A stretch of DNA of 64,000 bases from Pirellulales bacterium. Lineage in GTDB: Bacteria > Planctomycetota > Planctomycetia > Pirellulales > Thermoguttaceae. The position numbers were made by a program, and so were the translations under genes. How positions within the stretch are numbered: position 1 is the first letter of the stretch; every line of letters begins with the position of its first letter. The notes below the pieces were generated by a model that saw nothing but the letters and a program-made list of their open reading frames with translations, made no database searches and was not told the origin of the DNA. Location of the stretch: positions 62,001 to 126,000 of the forward strand of contig JAFGRD010000118.1 in assembly GCA_016935315.1 (NCBI GenBank), read 5' to 3'. This document shows positions 1-7,972 of the stretch, piece by piece.

Positions 1-2
1 TG

Positions 3-1676
3 ACGATCTCCGTGCGCGACGAGATCATGCTCAAGAGCGCGCTGAATCTGATCCTGGAACCGCTTCAACTGACCTACGTCGTCAAGGACGAGGTGCTGAA
101 GGTCACCAGCGAACAGCAGCGCGAAGGAGAGACGCATCGATTCGTTTACAGCGTGGCCGATCTGGTCACGCCGATTCCCAACTTCGTGCCCAGCCCGAAC
201 ATGGGTCTGGCCGGTGCGTACCACAACGCCATGAGCAACGTCGGTTACGGCATGGGAGCGTCCTTTGGCGCGTCGGCGGCGCCGTTGGCGGTCATGGCCA
301 GCAGGGACGGCAACCCGGGCGCCGCGATGATCAACCCCGCGCTGCTGGCCCAGGTGTCGGGCCCCGCGTCCCGCGGCGGCGGCAGCATGCCCATGGGATT
401 CGGTCCCGGGGGGCTTGGCGGCGGTTCCCAGGCGGATTTCGACAGCCTCATCGACCTGATCACCTCGACCATTCAACCGGACACGTGGGACGACGTGGGA
501 GGTCCCGGTTCGATTGCTCCTTTCGAGACCAACTTGAGTCTGGTCGTCAGCCAGACCCAGGACGTCCACGAGGAAATCGTCGACCTGCTGGAGCAGTTGC
601 GGCGGCTGCAAGACCTGCAGGTGACCATCGAGGTCCGCTTCATCACGCTCAACGACAACTTTTTCGAGCGGATCGGCGTCGACTTCGATTTCGACATCGA
701 CGACGACATCGACCGTCCGCTGATGGTCTTTGGCCGCAAGGTGGTCGACGACACGGGCGCCGACGACTCCGATCCGACCACCGGCCAGGAGGCCACGCGC
801 AACACGCTCGACGTGGATCACGACCGGAGCGTCACCGTGGGCATGCAGGCCCCCGGCGTGTTCTCGGCCGACCTGGACATCCCCTTCACGCAGAACAGCT
901 ACGGCTTGGCCGTGCCGCAGTTCGGCGGATTCGACGCTTCGGCGGGCGCCTCGCTCGGGTTCGCCATCCTCAGCGACATCGAGGCCTTTTTCTTCATCAA
1001 CGCCGCCTCGGGCGACCGGCGCAGCAACGTGCTGCAAGCCCCCAAGGTGACGTTGTTCAACGGCCAGCAGGCTTACGTCTCCGACACCTCGCAAAGCCCG
1101 TTCGTCGTGAGCGTGATCCCCGTGGTGGGCGACTTCGCCGCGGCCCAACAGCCGGTGATCGTGATCCTGTCCGAAGGGACCTTCATGACCGTGCAGGCCG
1201 TGGTCTCCAACGATCGGCGGTTCGTGCGTCTGACGGTCGTGCCCTTCTTCAGCAAGATCGGAGAGGTGAACACCTTCCAGTTCACCGGCTCGCAAACCAC
1301 GACCACCGACACCTCGACCGAGGGCGTGGTGGACCCGGACAACGCCAATCCGGATTCACCGAACAACAGCAGCAGCAACGTCACGCAGAGCCGGCAGGGA
1401 ACCACCGTGCAGTTGCCGACGTTCTCCTACGTGACGGTCACGACCACCGTGAGCGTCCCGGACGGCGGCACCGTGTTGCTCGGCGGCATCAAGCGGCTCA
1501 GCGAGGGCCGAAATGAGTTCGGCGTGCCGATTCTCAAGAACATTCCCTACGTCAACCGGCTGTTCAAAAACGTCGGTATCGGCCGGGAAACGCAAAGCCT
1601 GATGATGATGGTCACGCCGCGGATCATCATCCAGGAGGAAGAAGAAGACCGGCTCGGCATCCTGTCGCCGCCGTAG
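3..1676 (+). CDS. gspD: Type II secretion secretin (GspD-like), 5' truncated
   Basis: Outer-membrane secretin that forms the exit channel of a type II secretion or type IV pilus-like system. The frame is open to the window edge, so the gene starts upstream; the GTG at 12 is internal to an STN-like N-domain (residues reading SVRDEIMLKSALNLIL). A Gly/Met-rich linker follows at about 250-440, then a second N-domain with the VTIEVRFI strand near 610-650. The C-terminal secretin gate holds the VPDGGTVLLGG signature around 1456-1490 and ends in NVGIGRETQSLMMMVTPRII. The gsp operon on the opposite strand 5 kb away is the likely partner machinery. The family call is secure; GspD rather than PilQ is inferred from those neighbours. 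Confidence 0.9.
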   Translation, partial: TISVRDEIMLKSALNLILEPLQLTYVVKDEVLKVTSEQQREGETHRFVYSVADLVTPIPNFVPSPNMGLAGAYHNAMSNVGYGMGASFGASAAPLAVMASRDGNPGAAMINPALLAQVSGPASRGGGSMPMGFGPGGLGGGSQADFDSLIDLITSTIQPDTWDDVGGPGSIAPFETNLSLVVSQTQDVHEEIVDLLEQLRRLQDLQVTIEVRFITLNDNFFERIGVDFDFDIDDDIDRPLMVFGRKVVDDTGADDSDPTTGQEATRNTLDVDHDRSVTVGMQAPGVFSADLDIPFTQNSYGLAVPQFGGFDASAGASLGFAILSDIEAFFFINAASGDRRSNVLQAPKVTLFNGQQAYVSDTSQSPFVVSVIPVVGDFAAAQQPVIVILSEGTFMTVQAVVSNDRRFVRLTVVPFFSKIGEVNTFQFTGSQTTTTDTSTEGVVDPDNANPDSPNNSSSNVTQSRQGTTVQLPTFSYVTVTTTVSVPDGGTVLLGGIKRLSEGRNEFGVPILKNIPYVNRLFKNVGIGRETQSLMMMVTPRIIIQEEEEDRLGILSPP

Positions 1677-1769
1677 ATTTTCGTCTCGTCTCAGATCTCC
1701 TCAACGTGAACTGCCCTCCCGTGGCCGTCGCCGGCTTGCCCCCCGAGCCGGCGATGGCCGTTTCTTGGG

Positions 1770-1812
1770 ATCCGTTAAGGAGGGCGGCCCTGATCCTTCG
1801 CAACGCCAATAG
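1770..1812. repeat. Degenerate half-copy of the dispersed palindromic element (copy K)
   Basis: The arm GGCCCTGATCCTTCGCAACG matches the left arm of the ~100-bp dispersed element (compare copy E, 29413-29512) with several substitutions. It abuts the stop codon of the sigma-factor gene. The other arm cannot be aligned convincingly. Confidence 0.4.
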
Positions 1813-1814
1813 CA

Positions 1815-2393
1815 CTAGGCCGGAGCCAATGCCTCCAACTCCTTGGCCAGGCGGTTTCTGGCCACGTGCAGCCGGCGCTTGATCGTTCCCACCGGGGACT
1901 CGAACCTCTCGCTCATTTCGACCAGCGAACGGCCCTGAAAGTAGAACGCTACGAGCGTGTCTCGATCCAATGCCCGCAGCCGATTCAGTCCCACCCGGAC
2001 TTGCTGCCGCCGTTCCTGGGCGAGCATCGCGCCCAGGGGAGTCTCATGCTCGGCGCAGGGGGCTTCAAACGTCTCCGCCTCGGCCGTCATCCACGGGGCG
2101 CGCCGCACCGCCCGATTGATCGCCATCCGGGCGGCAATCGACCGCAGCCATCCGCCGAAGCAGCGGGGATCTCGCAACTGGTCGAGCTTCCGCAGGGCCT
2201 GGAGGAACACTTCCTGGCACAGCTCCTGGGCCTCGGCGTGATTGGGCAGTCGCCGGAAGACCGTGGCGTACACCGAGCGCTCATAGCAGGTAACCAGCCG
2301 GCCGAAAGCCTGCTTGTCGCCGGCTTGGGCGGCGCGCACCAGTGGCGTTGTCTCTGCTTGCTCTCGAGTTGCCTCGGGCTGTTGGAGTTGCAT
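1815..2393 (-). CDS. RNA polymerase sigma-70 family factor (ECF type)
   Basis: About 192 residues, the usual ECF length. Region 2 is visible as the stretch with ELCQEVFLQALRKLDQL and FGGWLRSIAARMAINRAVRR. Region 4 is visible as LVEMSERFESPVGTIKRRLH, the helix-turn-helix that reads the -35 element. The start is set at 2393 because GGGAGG lies 7 bases upstream; the longer frame to 2528 is low-complexity Arg-rich and has no ribosome site. No anti-sigma factor with a recognisable zinc or membrane domain is adjacent. The small minus-strand frame just upstream could be a partner but shows no anti-sigma signature. Its regulon is unknown. Confidence 0.9.
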   Translation of the reverse strand: MQLQQPEATREQAETTPLVRAAQAGDKQAFGRLVTCYERSVYATVFRRLPNHAEAQELCQEVFLQALRKLDQLRDPRCFGGWLRSIAARMAINRAVRRAPWMTAEAETFEAPCAEHETPLGAMLAQERRQQVRVGLNRLRALDRDTLVAFYFQGRSLVEMSERFESPVGTIKRRLHVARNRLAKELEALAPA

Positions 2394-2552
2394 CGTTCTA
2401 CCTCCCATCAATGGGCGCCTCACGGATCGGGCAGCACCATGGCGAAGCGGGGAAGGCCTTGGCAGCAAGGAAGGAGCCAACCTTCGGCTGCCTGCGCGGC
2501 CGCGGGGTCCGCCTGCGTCGTGGAGCAAACTCGATTCCGGGCGTACTCAGCC

Positions 2553-2858
2553 TCAGAAATCTATTGCGTTTGCTCCGGACCCCGGCTTCACCCGGTACCA
2601 CGAGCGGCGCGTCCGCAACGTGCTAAGGCAACCACGCCTCAGCACGCAGCCCGCGCCGGCTTCGGCCGGTCGCAAATGGCGCATCAGCGCCATCTGCCAA
2701 CAGACCAAGGCATGGCCGGCAAGCCACATCAGAAGTGACCGCGCAAAATCGGAGGCGCGCAATCCACGCGTCACGACATCGACCACGACCATACCGATGG
2801 GGCGTACGCGAACCACGGTGGAAATCGTGTCGGTGATCGTAGCAATCAAGTGACGCAT
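2553..2858 (-). CDS. Possible small hypothetical protein upstream of the ECF sigma gene
   Basis: A 101-residue frame starting MRHLIATITDTISTVVRVRP, with AAGG seven bases before the ATG at 2858. The first 60 residues are moderately hydrophobic (SLLMWLAGHALVCWQ may be a membrane segment); the C-terminal 40 are Arg/Cys-rich and look like read-through of non-coding GC-rich DNA. I do not recognise it. It is same-strand with and 160 bp upstream of the sigma gene. It may be non-coding. Confidence 0.25.
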   Translation of the reverse strand: MRHLIATITDTISTVVRVRPIGMVVVDVVTRGLRASDFARSLLMWLAGHALVCWQMALMRHLRPAEAGAGCVLRRGCLSTLRTRRSWYRVKPGSGANAIDF

Positions 2859-3272
2859 GGCTGCACCTTTCAAGAAAGGGGTGCGCGGTTACAGTGGAGA
2901 AAGAGAACGTTGCCTGGGCAAAAGCCCATTTTCCTCCATCGGAAAATCTGGCCTATTCCTCCTTGAAGTTTCCCACGAAAGACAGTCCGTGTCAAGGGAC
3001 ACAAAACGCCCCCCGAACGACGTGACAGACATGCCGTGGCTCGGGAAGGTTCGCCAAAAAATGCCGGGATGCCCCGAATTCCTCCCCGAGGGCCCACCGG
3101 ATCCCGTGCCGAGCCGTCACCGCTGCCGCCGCCCCCCCCGGATTGCCGCAGCACGCCCCCATCCCTTGAACGACTCGTCAACGCCCGTCAGACTGTCGCG
3201 AGGCCGCTTTGTTGCCTGCCACCACGCTGGCTTGAAAGGGCTGCCATTGTCGCAAGTCTTCTGGGTCGGCTG
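2859..3272. other. Intergenic stretch without a supported gene
   Basis: Contains C-rich runs and no reading frame with credible composition or a Shine-Dalgarno site. It separates the 3' end of the 3273-4196 gene from the small hypothetical frame. Confidence 0.5.
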
Positions 3273-4196
3273 CTAATCCCGCCCGGCCGTGCCGCCACGG
3301 CTGGCCACTTGGGGCGAAGAGGCAGTTTCGCGGTCGGCTGACGCGGTTGTTTTTTGGGCGATGTCGGCCGCCAGCTCGGCCAGTTCCAGCCGCGCTTCGG
3401 GCGCCACGTGGGAGAGCTTGGACGCCAGCCGCTGCACGCCGCGGGAGTTCACCTCGGCAGTACGCGAGAGACTCCCCAGAAAAGCGACCGTTTGCACGAA
3501 GTTCAGATCGGCCGTTTTGCCCACCAGCGGGTGAAACGTCTTGGTCAACAGCTCGGCGCCGCCATGGTCCACACTGATGAAGGTGTCCAGCCGCGTGGTG
3601 ATGTAGTAGCGGCCGTTGGGCTCCCGAACATAGCCGCTTCTGAGCACCATCAGGCAACGGCCCTTGATGGGACGGGCGAACAGCGGCCCGTCATAACTGC
3701 CTTCGGCGTAGATGACGTGTGTATCGTGACTGCCGTAAAGGAATTCGACCGTCGCCAGCGTGCCCGCCGATTCGGCCACCCGATACTTGCCGGCCCGAAC
3801 CTGCCGCAATTGCAGGCTGCTGACCTTCAGCACTTCCCAGATGTTGACGACGACGTCCGGGTTTCGGACCAGGAACAGATAGAGATGCGGATCGCAATCG
3901 ATCACTCGGACGGGCAGCCGACGAAAAACGGCGATGTCCGACAATACGGAACGGACCTTGGCCCTGGCCTGTGGGTCGAGCTTCTCAATCGGGATCGATT
4001 GGATGGCGCTCTGACGCGCAGCCTGGCTCGTGGTGGCCTGGAGCACGTTGGCAGACGGCGCGCCGCTGGTGTCGGCCGAGAGCGGCGGGCCCGATCCGAA
4101 CACGGGCCAAAGGACGACCGCGGTGACGGCGAGTCGCACTGTGTGGGACCATCGCGCAGTATGGACCGGTGGCAATCCGAGTTGCAGCGCTACCAT
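3273..4196 (-). CDS. Secreted hypothetical protein
   Basis: 307 residues with an N-terminal hydrophobic segment (VRLAVTAVVLWPVFGSGPPLSA) that looks like a signal peptide or anchor, so the product is probably periplasmic. The middle has a conserved-looking core (DCDPHLYLFLVRNPDVVVNIWEV, then a segment rich in beta-strand residues with YVREPNGRYYITTRLDTFISVD). I do not recognise a named domain, but such proteins of unknown function are common in planctomycetes. The C-terminus is Ala/Ser/Thr-rich. AAGGGG lies just before the ATG. The gene is transcribed divergently from the HEAT-repeat gene. Confidence 0.75.
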   Translation of the reverse strand: MVALQLGLPPVHTARWSHTVRLAVTAVVLWPVFGSGPPLSADTSGAPSANVLQATTSQAARQSAIQSIPIEKLDPQARAKVRSVLSDIAVFRRLPVRVIDCDPHLYLFLVRNPDVVVNIWEVLKVSSLQLRQVRAGKYRVAESAGTLATVEFLYGSHDTHVIYAEGSYDGPLFARPIKGRCLMVLRSGYVREPNGRYYITTRLDTFISVDHGGAELLTKTFHPLVGKTADLNFVQTVAFLGSLSRTAEVNSRGVQRLASKLSHVAPEARLELAELAADIAQKTTASADRETASSPQVASRGGTAGRD

Positions 4197-4590
4197 ATTC
4201 CCCCCTTAGGCCGAGCCCCCCAAACGCCCTTCGTGACCTCGCGCGAGACGTCGGGCGTCCCGGCGTGGCCGATTGCGTCGGCACCCTTGATTATTCGGCT
4301 TCCGTGGCGAGTTCCGGTCAGTCAAATTCTCCGGTCTGGCCACAACCGTGCGGCCCTGTGAAGGCGGGAAACACAGGGCCTTTGGGTAGGCTTCGGGAGT
4401 GGGTTCGGAAGTCGGGCCGGCGGGGCAAGGCGAAGCGGCGCCCCGATGTTTCGGGCCTGGGGCCTCGCTGCGCTCGGCCACCGTCCGCAGGTCCGATCGG
4501 CACGAAGCAGTGGCCAGACCCGCACGACTGCTCTTGTGATCAGCCGGCCATTCGCGGACAATGCCGCCCCCACCCGGAGACCGGCAATTC
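4197..4590. other. Divergent intergenic region with a strong hairpin
   Basis: Between divergently oriented genes. Its one clear structure is a perfect 9-bp inverted repeat, GGCCCTGTG at 4352-4360 and CACAGGGCC at 4372-4380, with an 11-base loop and a short TTT on the + side. It could be a terminator of an unseen short transcript or an mRNA leader structure. No coding frame is credible here. Confidence 0.4.
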
Positions 4591-5916
4591 ATGAAGAGTC
4601 CCAAAGCAATCGCGATCACGCTGACCATGGCGACCTGTCTGTTGGCCCTGACGGTCGGATTGCGCACGCACTGGGCACGTCTGGTGGCCGAGCATCTGGC
4701 CGGCCAGTTCGACACGGTGCCCGACGACCGTGCCGCCGTCCTGCTGGGGCAGATCGCCGCGCTGGGCGAACCGGGGATTTCGGCCCTGGTCGAAGCGTTG
4801 GACTGCGATCGGGAAAGCGTGGCGTTGGCCGGCAAACGGGTCTTGATGGAGCAGTTTGACCACTGGCGCACGCTGACGCCGAAGGAGCGTTCCCGGAGGC
4901 TGGCTGCGCTGGCCGCCGCGCTGGCAGACCAGGCGCCGGCGTTCGGCCCGACCGCTCGCACCGATGCCGCCGAACTGACCAAGCGAATCCTGTCTTCGGC
5001 GCTCGACCCCGACGCGGTCGAGCGGAGTCGGGTGAACACATGCTGCGCTAAGGTGCTGCGAATCGCCGGCTTGGGCGGCAGTCCGGGGGGCCGGCCCGGG
5101 TCGGCCGTGCCCCGGCCGTTGCAGGCTGAGCCGAGCGACGACGCGCCGCGGCGGCTGTTGGAGGTCGACGAGTCGAAGCACGGCGATCGGCTGCTGGCAG
5201 ACGCGGACCCGTTGCCCGGCGGAGGATTGCCGGTCGAACCGGCATCCTTGCGCCCCGGAACGCTACCGCCGGCCGTTCAGGCACCCGGCATGGCAGATGC
5301 GCGTGCTCGGCTTCCGGCCCCGGTCGTCAACTCGCCCTCCGCCGAGCCGTGGAACCCGATGCGGCAGCCGCGTCCGCTGTGGGTCGATCTGGAACGCCTC
5401 GGTGCGATGCCCGACGACTCCTCGTTGCCCGGCGGCGACGCGAAGCTGCCAGCAGGCTCGACCGGCTTGCCGCCGCCCGCGACGGTGCAGGAAGCTCCGC
5501 CGGCGGAGCCGGGGAGCGGTTTGCGGGAAGTCGACACGGTCGAGCTGATGCGTCGCTTGCGTTCCGAGAACCGGCCAACGGCGTTTCAGTCGGAGGTCGA
5601 ACTGGTCCACCGGGGTTTCCAGGCGGTCGATCTCGAGCTGGCCCGGCAGTTGTTCGATCCCGATCCCGAGGTCCGCAAGCGGCTGGTCCAGATGTTGCCC
5701 CGGCTTCAGAGCGTCAATCCGGTGCCTTGGCTGCTGCAGCTCGGCCAGGACGCAGACTCGGAAGTCCGTCTGGCGGCGATCGGCCTGATGGCCACCACCG
5801 GCGACCCGCAGCTCCTGCAGCAGATCGAGCAAATGGCCAGACGAGATCCCGACCCGCGAATCCAGCGTCAAGCCAGCCGCATCACGGACCAGTCGAGCGG
5901 GCAGAGGTACCATTGA
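4591..5916 (+). CDS. Membrane-anchored HEAT-repeat protein
   Basis: About 441 residues. The start is placed at the ATG at 4591 (MKSPKAIAITLTMATCLLAL), which begins an N-terminal signal-anchor; the 10 codons before it are Pro-rich. Helical repeats follow (residues about 30-130: LLGQIAALGEPGISALVEAL), then a Pro/Gly-rich linker, then two HEAT repeats at the C-terminus (VRKRLVQMLPRLQSVNP and EVRLAAIGLMATTGDPQLLQ). HEAT repeats usually mediate protein-protein contacts; no catalytic motif is seen. The TGA stop lies inside the terminus of dispersed element copy A, so the C-terminus may have been set by that insertion. Confidence 0.8.
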   Translation: MKSPKAIAITLTMATCLLALTVGLRTHWARLVAEHLAGQFDTVPDDRAAVLLGQIAALGEPGISALVEALDCDRESVALAGKRVLMEQFDHWRTLTPKERSRRLAALAAALADQAPAFGPTARTDAAELTKRILSSALDPDAVERSRVNTCCAKVLRIAGLGGSPGGRPGSAVPRPLQAEPSDDAPRRLLEVDESKHGDRLLADADPLPGGGLPVEPASLRPGTLPPAVQAPGMADARARLPAPVVNSPSAEPWNPMRQPRPLWVDLERLGAMPDDSSLPGGDAKLPAGSTGLPPPATVQEAPPAEPGSGLREVDTVELMRRLRSENRPTAFQSEVELVHRGFQAVDLELARQLFDPDPEVRKRLVQMLPRLQSVNPVPWLLQLGQDADSEVRLAAIGLMATTGDPQLLQQIEQMARRDPDPRIQRQASRITDQSSGQRYH

Positions 5917-6014
5917 TGTTTGCATTGTGAATGATCCAGGCCGACCAACGGGAGGCCGGACAAGTCGGGCTCCCGTTGGTCGGCCTTGTGCATTGAGTGT
6001 GCAAGCGTCAATAG
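5912..6014. repeat. Dispersed quasi-palindromic element, copy A
   Basis: A ~100-bp element with a left terminus ATTGATGTTTGCA and right terminus that reads ATTGACGCTTGCA on the other strand. The central arms GGCCGACCAACGGGAG face each other around a ~15-base loop. It overlaps the last codon and stop of the HEAT-repeat gene. Confidence 0.85.
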
Positions 6015-6080
6015 CCTCTTGCGCGACGTCATCGGTGCACCGTGCGCCGATGTCGGCAGGTGCTGTCCAGATCGTCGACA

Positions 6081-6118
6081 ACAAAAGCCGCGGCCCCCGG
6101 CAAGGACTGCCGGGGGCC
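6081..6118 (-). terminator. Rho-independent terminator of the cold-shock gene
   Basis: Perfect 11-bp stem GGCCCCCGGCA (6092-6102) / TGCCGGGGGCC (6108-6118), loop of 5. On the minus strand it is followed by GCGGCTTTTGTT. It starts 35 bases past the stop codon at 6153. Confidence 0.8.
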
Positions 6119-6152
6119 GGTCTTTGTTGGCTTTGCGAAGCCGGTGGATCGT

Positions 6153-6353
6153 CTAGGCGGGCCTGACGTTCTCGGCTCGAGGCCCTTTGGGCCCTCTGCC
6201 TTCCTCATACTCCACGGTCTGCCCTTCGTGGAGCGATTCGATTTCCACGCCGTCGTCCAGCGCGGAATGGTGGAAGAAGAACTCTCCTCGCTCGCCCTGA
6301 ATGAAGCCGTAGCCCTTGTCCGGGATCAGCTTCTTGATCGTACCTTGCGGCAT
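6153..6353 (-). CDS. cspA: Cold-shock domain protein
   Basis: 66 residues, the usual single-domain CspA length. RNP1 is KGYGFIQ (residues 13-19) and RNP2 is FFFHHSAL (25-32), the aromatic face that binds single-stranded RNA/DNA; RNP2 has FHH where enterobacterial CspA has VHF. The start MPQGTIKKL at 6353 is the family start. The gene is monocistronic: its own terminator lies just downstream and a strong extended -10 promoter lies 240 bases upstream, giving a long 5' leader as in many cold-shock mRNAs. Confidence 0.95.
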   Translation of the reverse strand: MPQGTIKKLIPDKGYGFIQGERGEFFFHHSALDDGVEIESLHEGQTVEYEEGRGPKGPRAENVRPA

Positions 6354-6592
6354 ATCTGCCACTCCTGAAAAAACGAAAACCTGAAACACACTTGGCCGCT
6401 TACCTTCGTCCACAATTCCCCCTCCGATGAATGAAGGAATCGGCCGAACGCGAGAGGGGAAGAAATCAACCGCAATCGGAAACAGGCACCTTCATGGAGG
6501 ACACCGCAACACGAAACGCAGTGTGACCAGAATGAGAGCACCCGGAAGGAGCTGGGAGCTCACATCTTCTTCGCCACCCTTACAGGCTTGGC
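6354..6592 (-). other. Long 5' untranslated leader of the cold-shock gene
   Basis: About 230 bases between the predicted transcription start and the csp ATG with no credible frame. Cold-shock mRNAs commonly carry long structured leaders that act as thermosensors. A role here is inferred from length and position only. The rest of the gap, to 6910, shows nothing recognisable. Confidence 0.45.
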
Positions 6593-6603
6593 ATTATACC
6601 ATC
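6593..6603 (-). promoter_or_regulatory. Extended -10 promoter for the cold-shock gene
   Basis: On the minus strand the sequence reads TGATGGTATAAT, a perfect TATAAT (6598-6593) preceded by the TGN extension. No good -35 hexamer is seen at 16-18 bases, as expected for extended -10 promoters. Confidence 0.6.
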
Positions 6604-6910
6604 ATACGCGGGGAAGGGAACCACCAACCTCTGTCCACGCGAGAAATTCCCGACATCCGGTTTCACGGCGCCGGCCGCGGTTGAGCACCGTCTTGGCCCG
6701 AATGCAGAGACCAGCGACACGGCACTGCACGCTTATGGGTGGTGCGGTTATCGCCCTGCCGATTCCTGCCCGGAACCTGCCGGGGAAAATGGCGTACCAG
6801 GCGACATTTCAGCCAAACGGTAGTAGAAATTGCGAGACTTCGGGCTGGGGCCTGCGTGTCGCAGCAAGCTGCATTCGCGACAATCCAGCTACTGCGTGTT
6901 GCCAGTTCGG

Positions 6911-7972
6911 CTACCCCCCGGAGAAACCAGAGAAAAGCGAGGGGCCTCTCGGCCGGGCGGCGGCCTCGCCTTGCGTTGTTCCCTGGCCAAGGCTGTCGCC
7001 CAGCTTGACCCGGAAGCGTTGGCCTTCGATTTCCACGACGACGAAGCGGGGCTCAATCTGCACGATGCTGCCGGTGACCTCGCCAATCTCGAAGGGATCC
7101 CCTTCAAAAAGCTTCAGTTTCTCGCCCGTCGTGCGAACGTTCAGCCACACCTCCGGCTTGCCGCTGGTTTCCAGGGTCGCGGTGACGTAGGTGTGTTTGG
7201 TGGTGTCGAACCCGGGCGGCCGGGGTTCGGGAGGGGGATCGTTTCGCGGCGCGACGGGCGGCGGGGGTGGCCGATAAGGCACGAAACCGGCAAACAGACC
7301 ACCGGTGTCCAAATAGCGATCCTGTCTCCCGTCCACTGCTTCCTCCAGCTTCCGCCTGACGACGGTGCGAAGATAGTCCTCCTTCTTGGGAAGATCCAAT
7401 CGCTTCGCCGGCTCGGCAGACAGCATTTTTGCGGTGACTTCCGGCAGGGAGAGGGCTTCAATCGTGATCACCAGCGAGAGTTCCTCGGAGTTTTCCAGCG
7501 GCTGGGCCGTCAGGCGCACGATCTTGTGCAACAGGTCGGCCGAGTAGAACCCGTAGAGAAACTCGGTCAGTTCGCTCAGCGTGCCGCGCGCCAGCACAGT
7601 GAACCGGAGCTTGCGGTAGATGCCGCGCCGCGACTGTTCTTCCGCCGGGTCGACCTTGGCGTCGTGCAGCTTCGCCCGGGAGATTGCCAGTTCTCGAAGC
7701 CACTTCAGATAGAGCGAGCGGGCCAGCTCGCGATCGGTCGGCAGTGCGCGGCGTTCGAATTCGGCCAAGTGATCGGACGCCTTGGCGGCATATTTTGCGT
7801 CCATCTTCTTCTCGTCTACCTCGGAAGCAAGTGCATCGCGCTGCTGGCGGAGCTGGCCGAGCGAGCCGCTGCTGCCACCGCTGCCGCCCGGCAGAAGGAA
7901 ATACACCACCGACGCCAAGAGCAGCCCGCCGGTGGCACCCACCAAGATCTTCTCACGCTTCTGCAGAGCCAT
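6911..7972 (-). CDS. gspM: T2SS inner-membrane platform protein (GspM/PilO-like)
   Basis: 353 residues. A short cytoplasmic N-terminus is followed by one membrane helix (ILVGATGGLLLASVVYFLL, about 9-27), a periplasmic coiled coil (about 40-90), and a ferredoxin-like PilO/GspM-type domain (RKLRFTVLARGTLSELTEFLYGFYSA). A Pro-rich linker and a C-terminal beta domain (VTGSIVQIEPRFVVVEIEGQRFRV) resembling GspC/PilP come last, so it may combine PilO-like and PilP-like parts. The start ATG at 7972 overlaps the gspL TGA by one base (TGATG) with GGAGG upstream, so it is translationally coupled. Confidence 0.75.
   Translation of the reverse strand: MALQKREKILVGATGGLLLASVVYFLLPGGSGGSSGSLGQLRQQRDALASEVDEKKMDAKYAAKASDHLAEFERRALPTDRELARSLYLKWLRELAISRAKLHDAKVDPAEEQSRRGIYRKLRFTVLARGTLSELTEFLYGFYSADLLHKIVRLTAQPLENSEELSLVITIEALSLPEVTAKMLSAEPAKRLDLPKKEDYLRTVVRRKLEEAVDGRQDRYLDTGGLFAGFVPYRPPPPPVAPRNDPPPEPRPPGFDTTKHTYVTATLETSGKPEVWLNVRTTGEKLKLFEGDPFEIGEVTGSIVQIEPRFVVVEIEGQRFRVKLGDSLGQGTTQGEAAARPRGPSLFSGFSGG

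Noticed and set aside
2857-3276. 139-codon + strand frame between the sigma gene region and the secreted hypothetical gene
   Set aside because: Pro/Arg-rich composition, no ribosome site, no recognisable segment.
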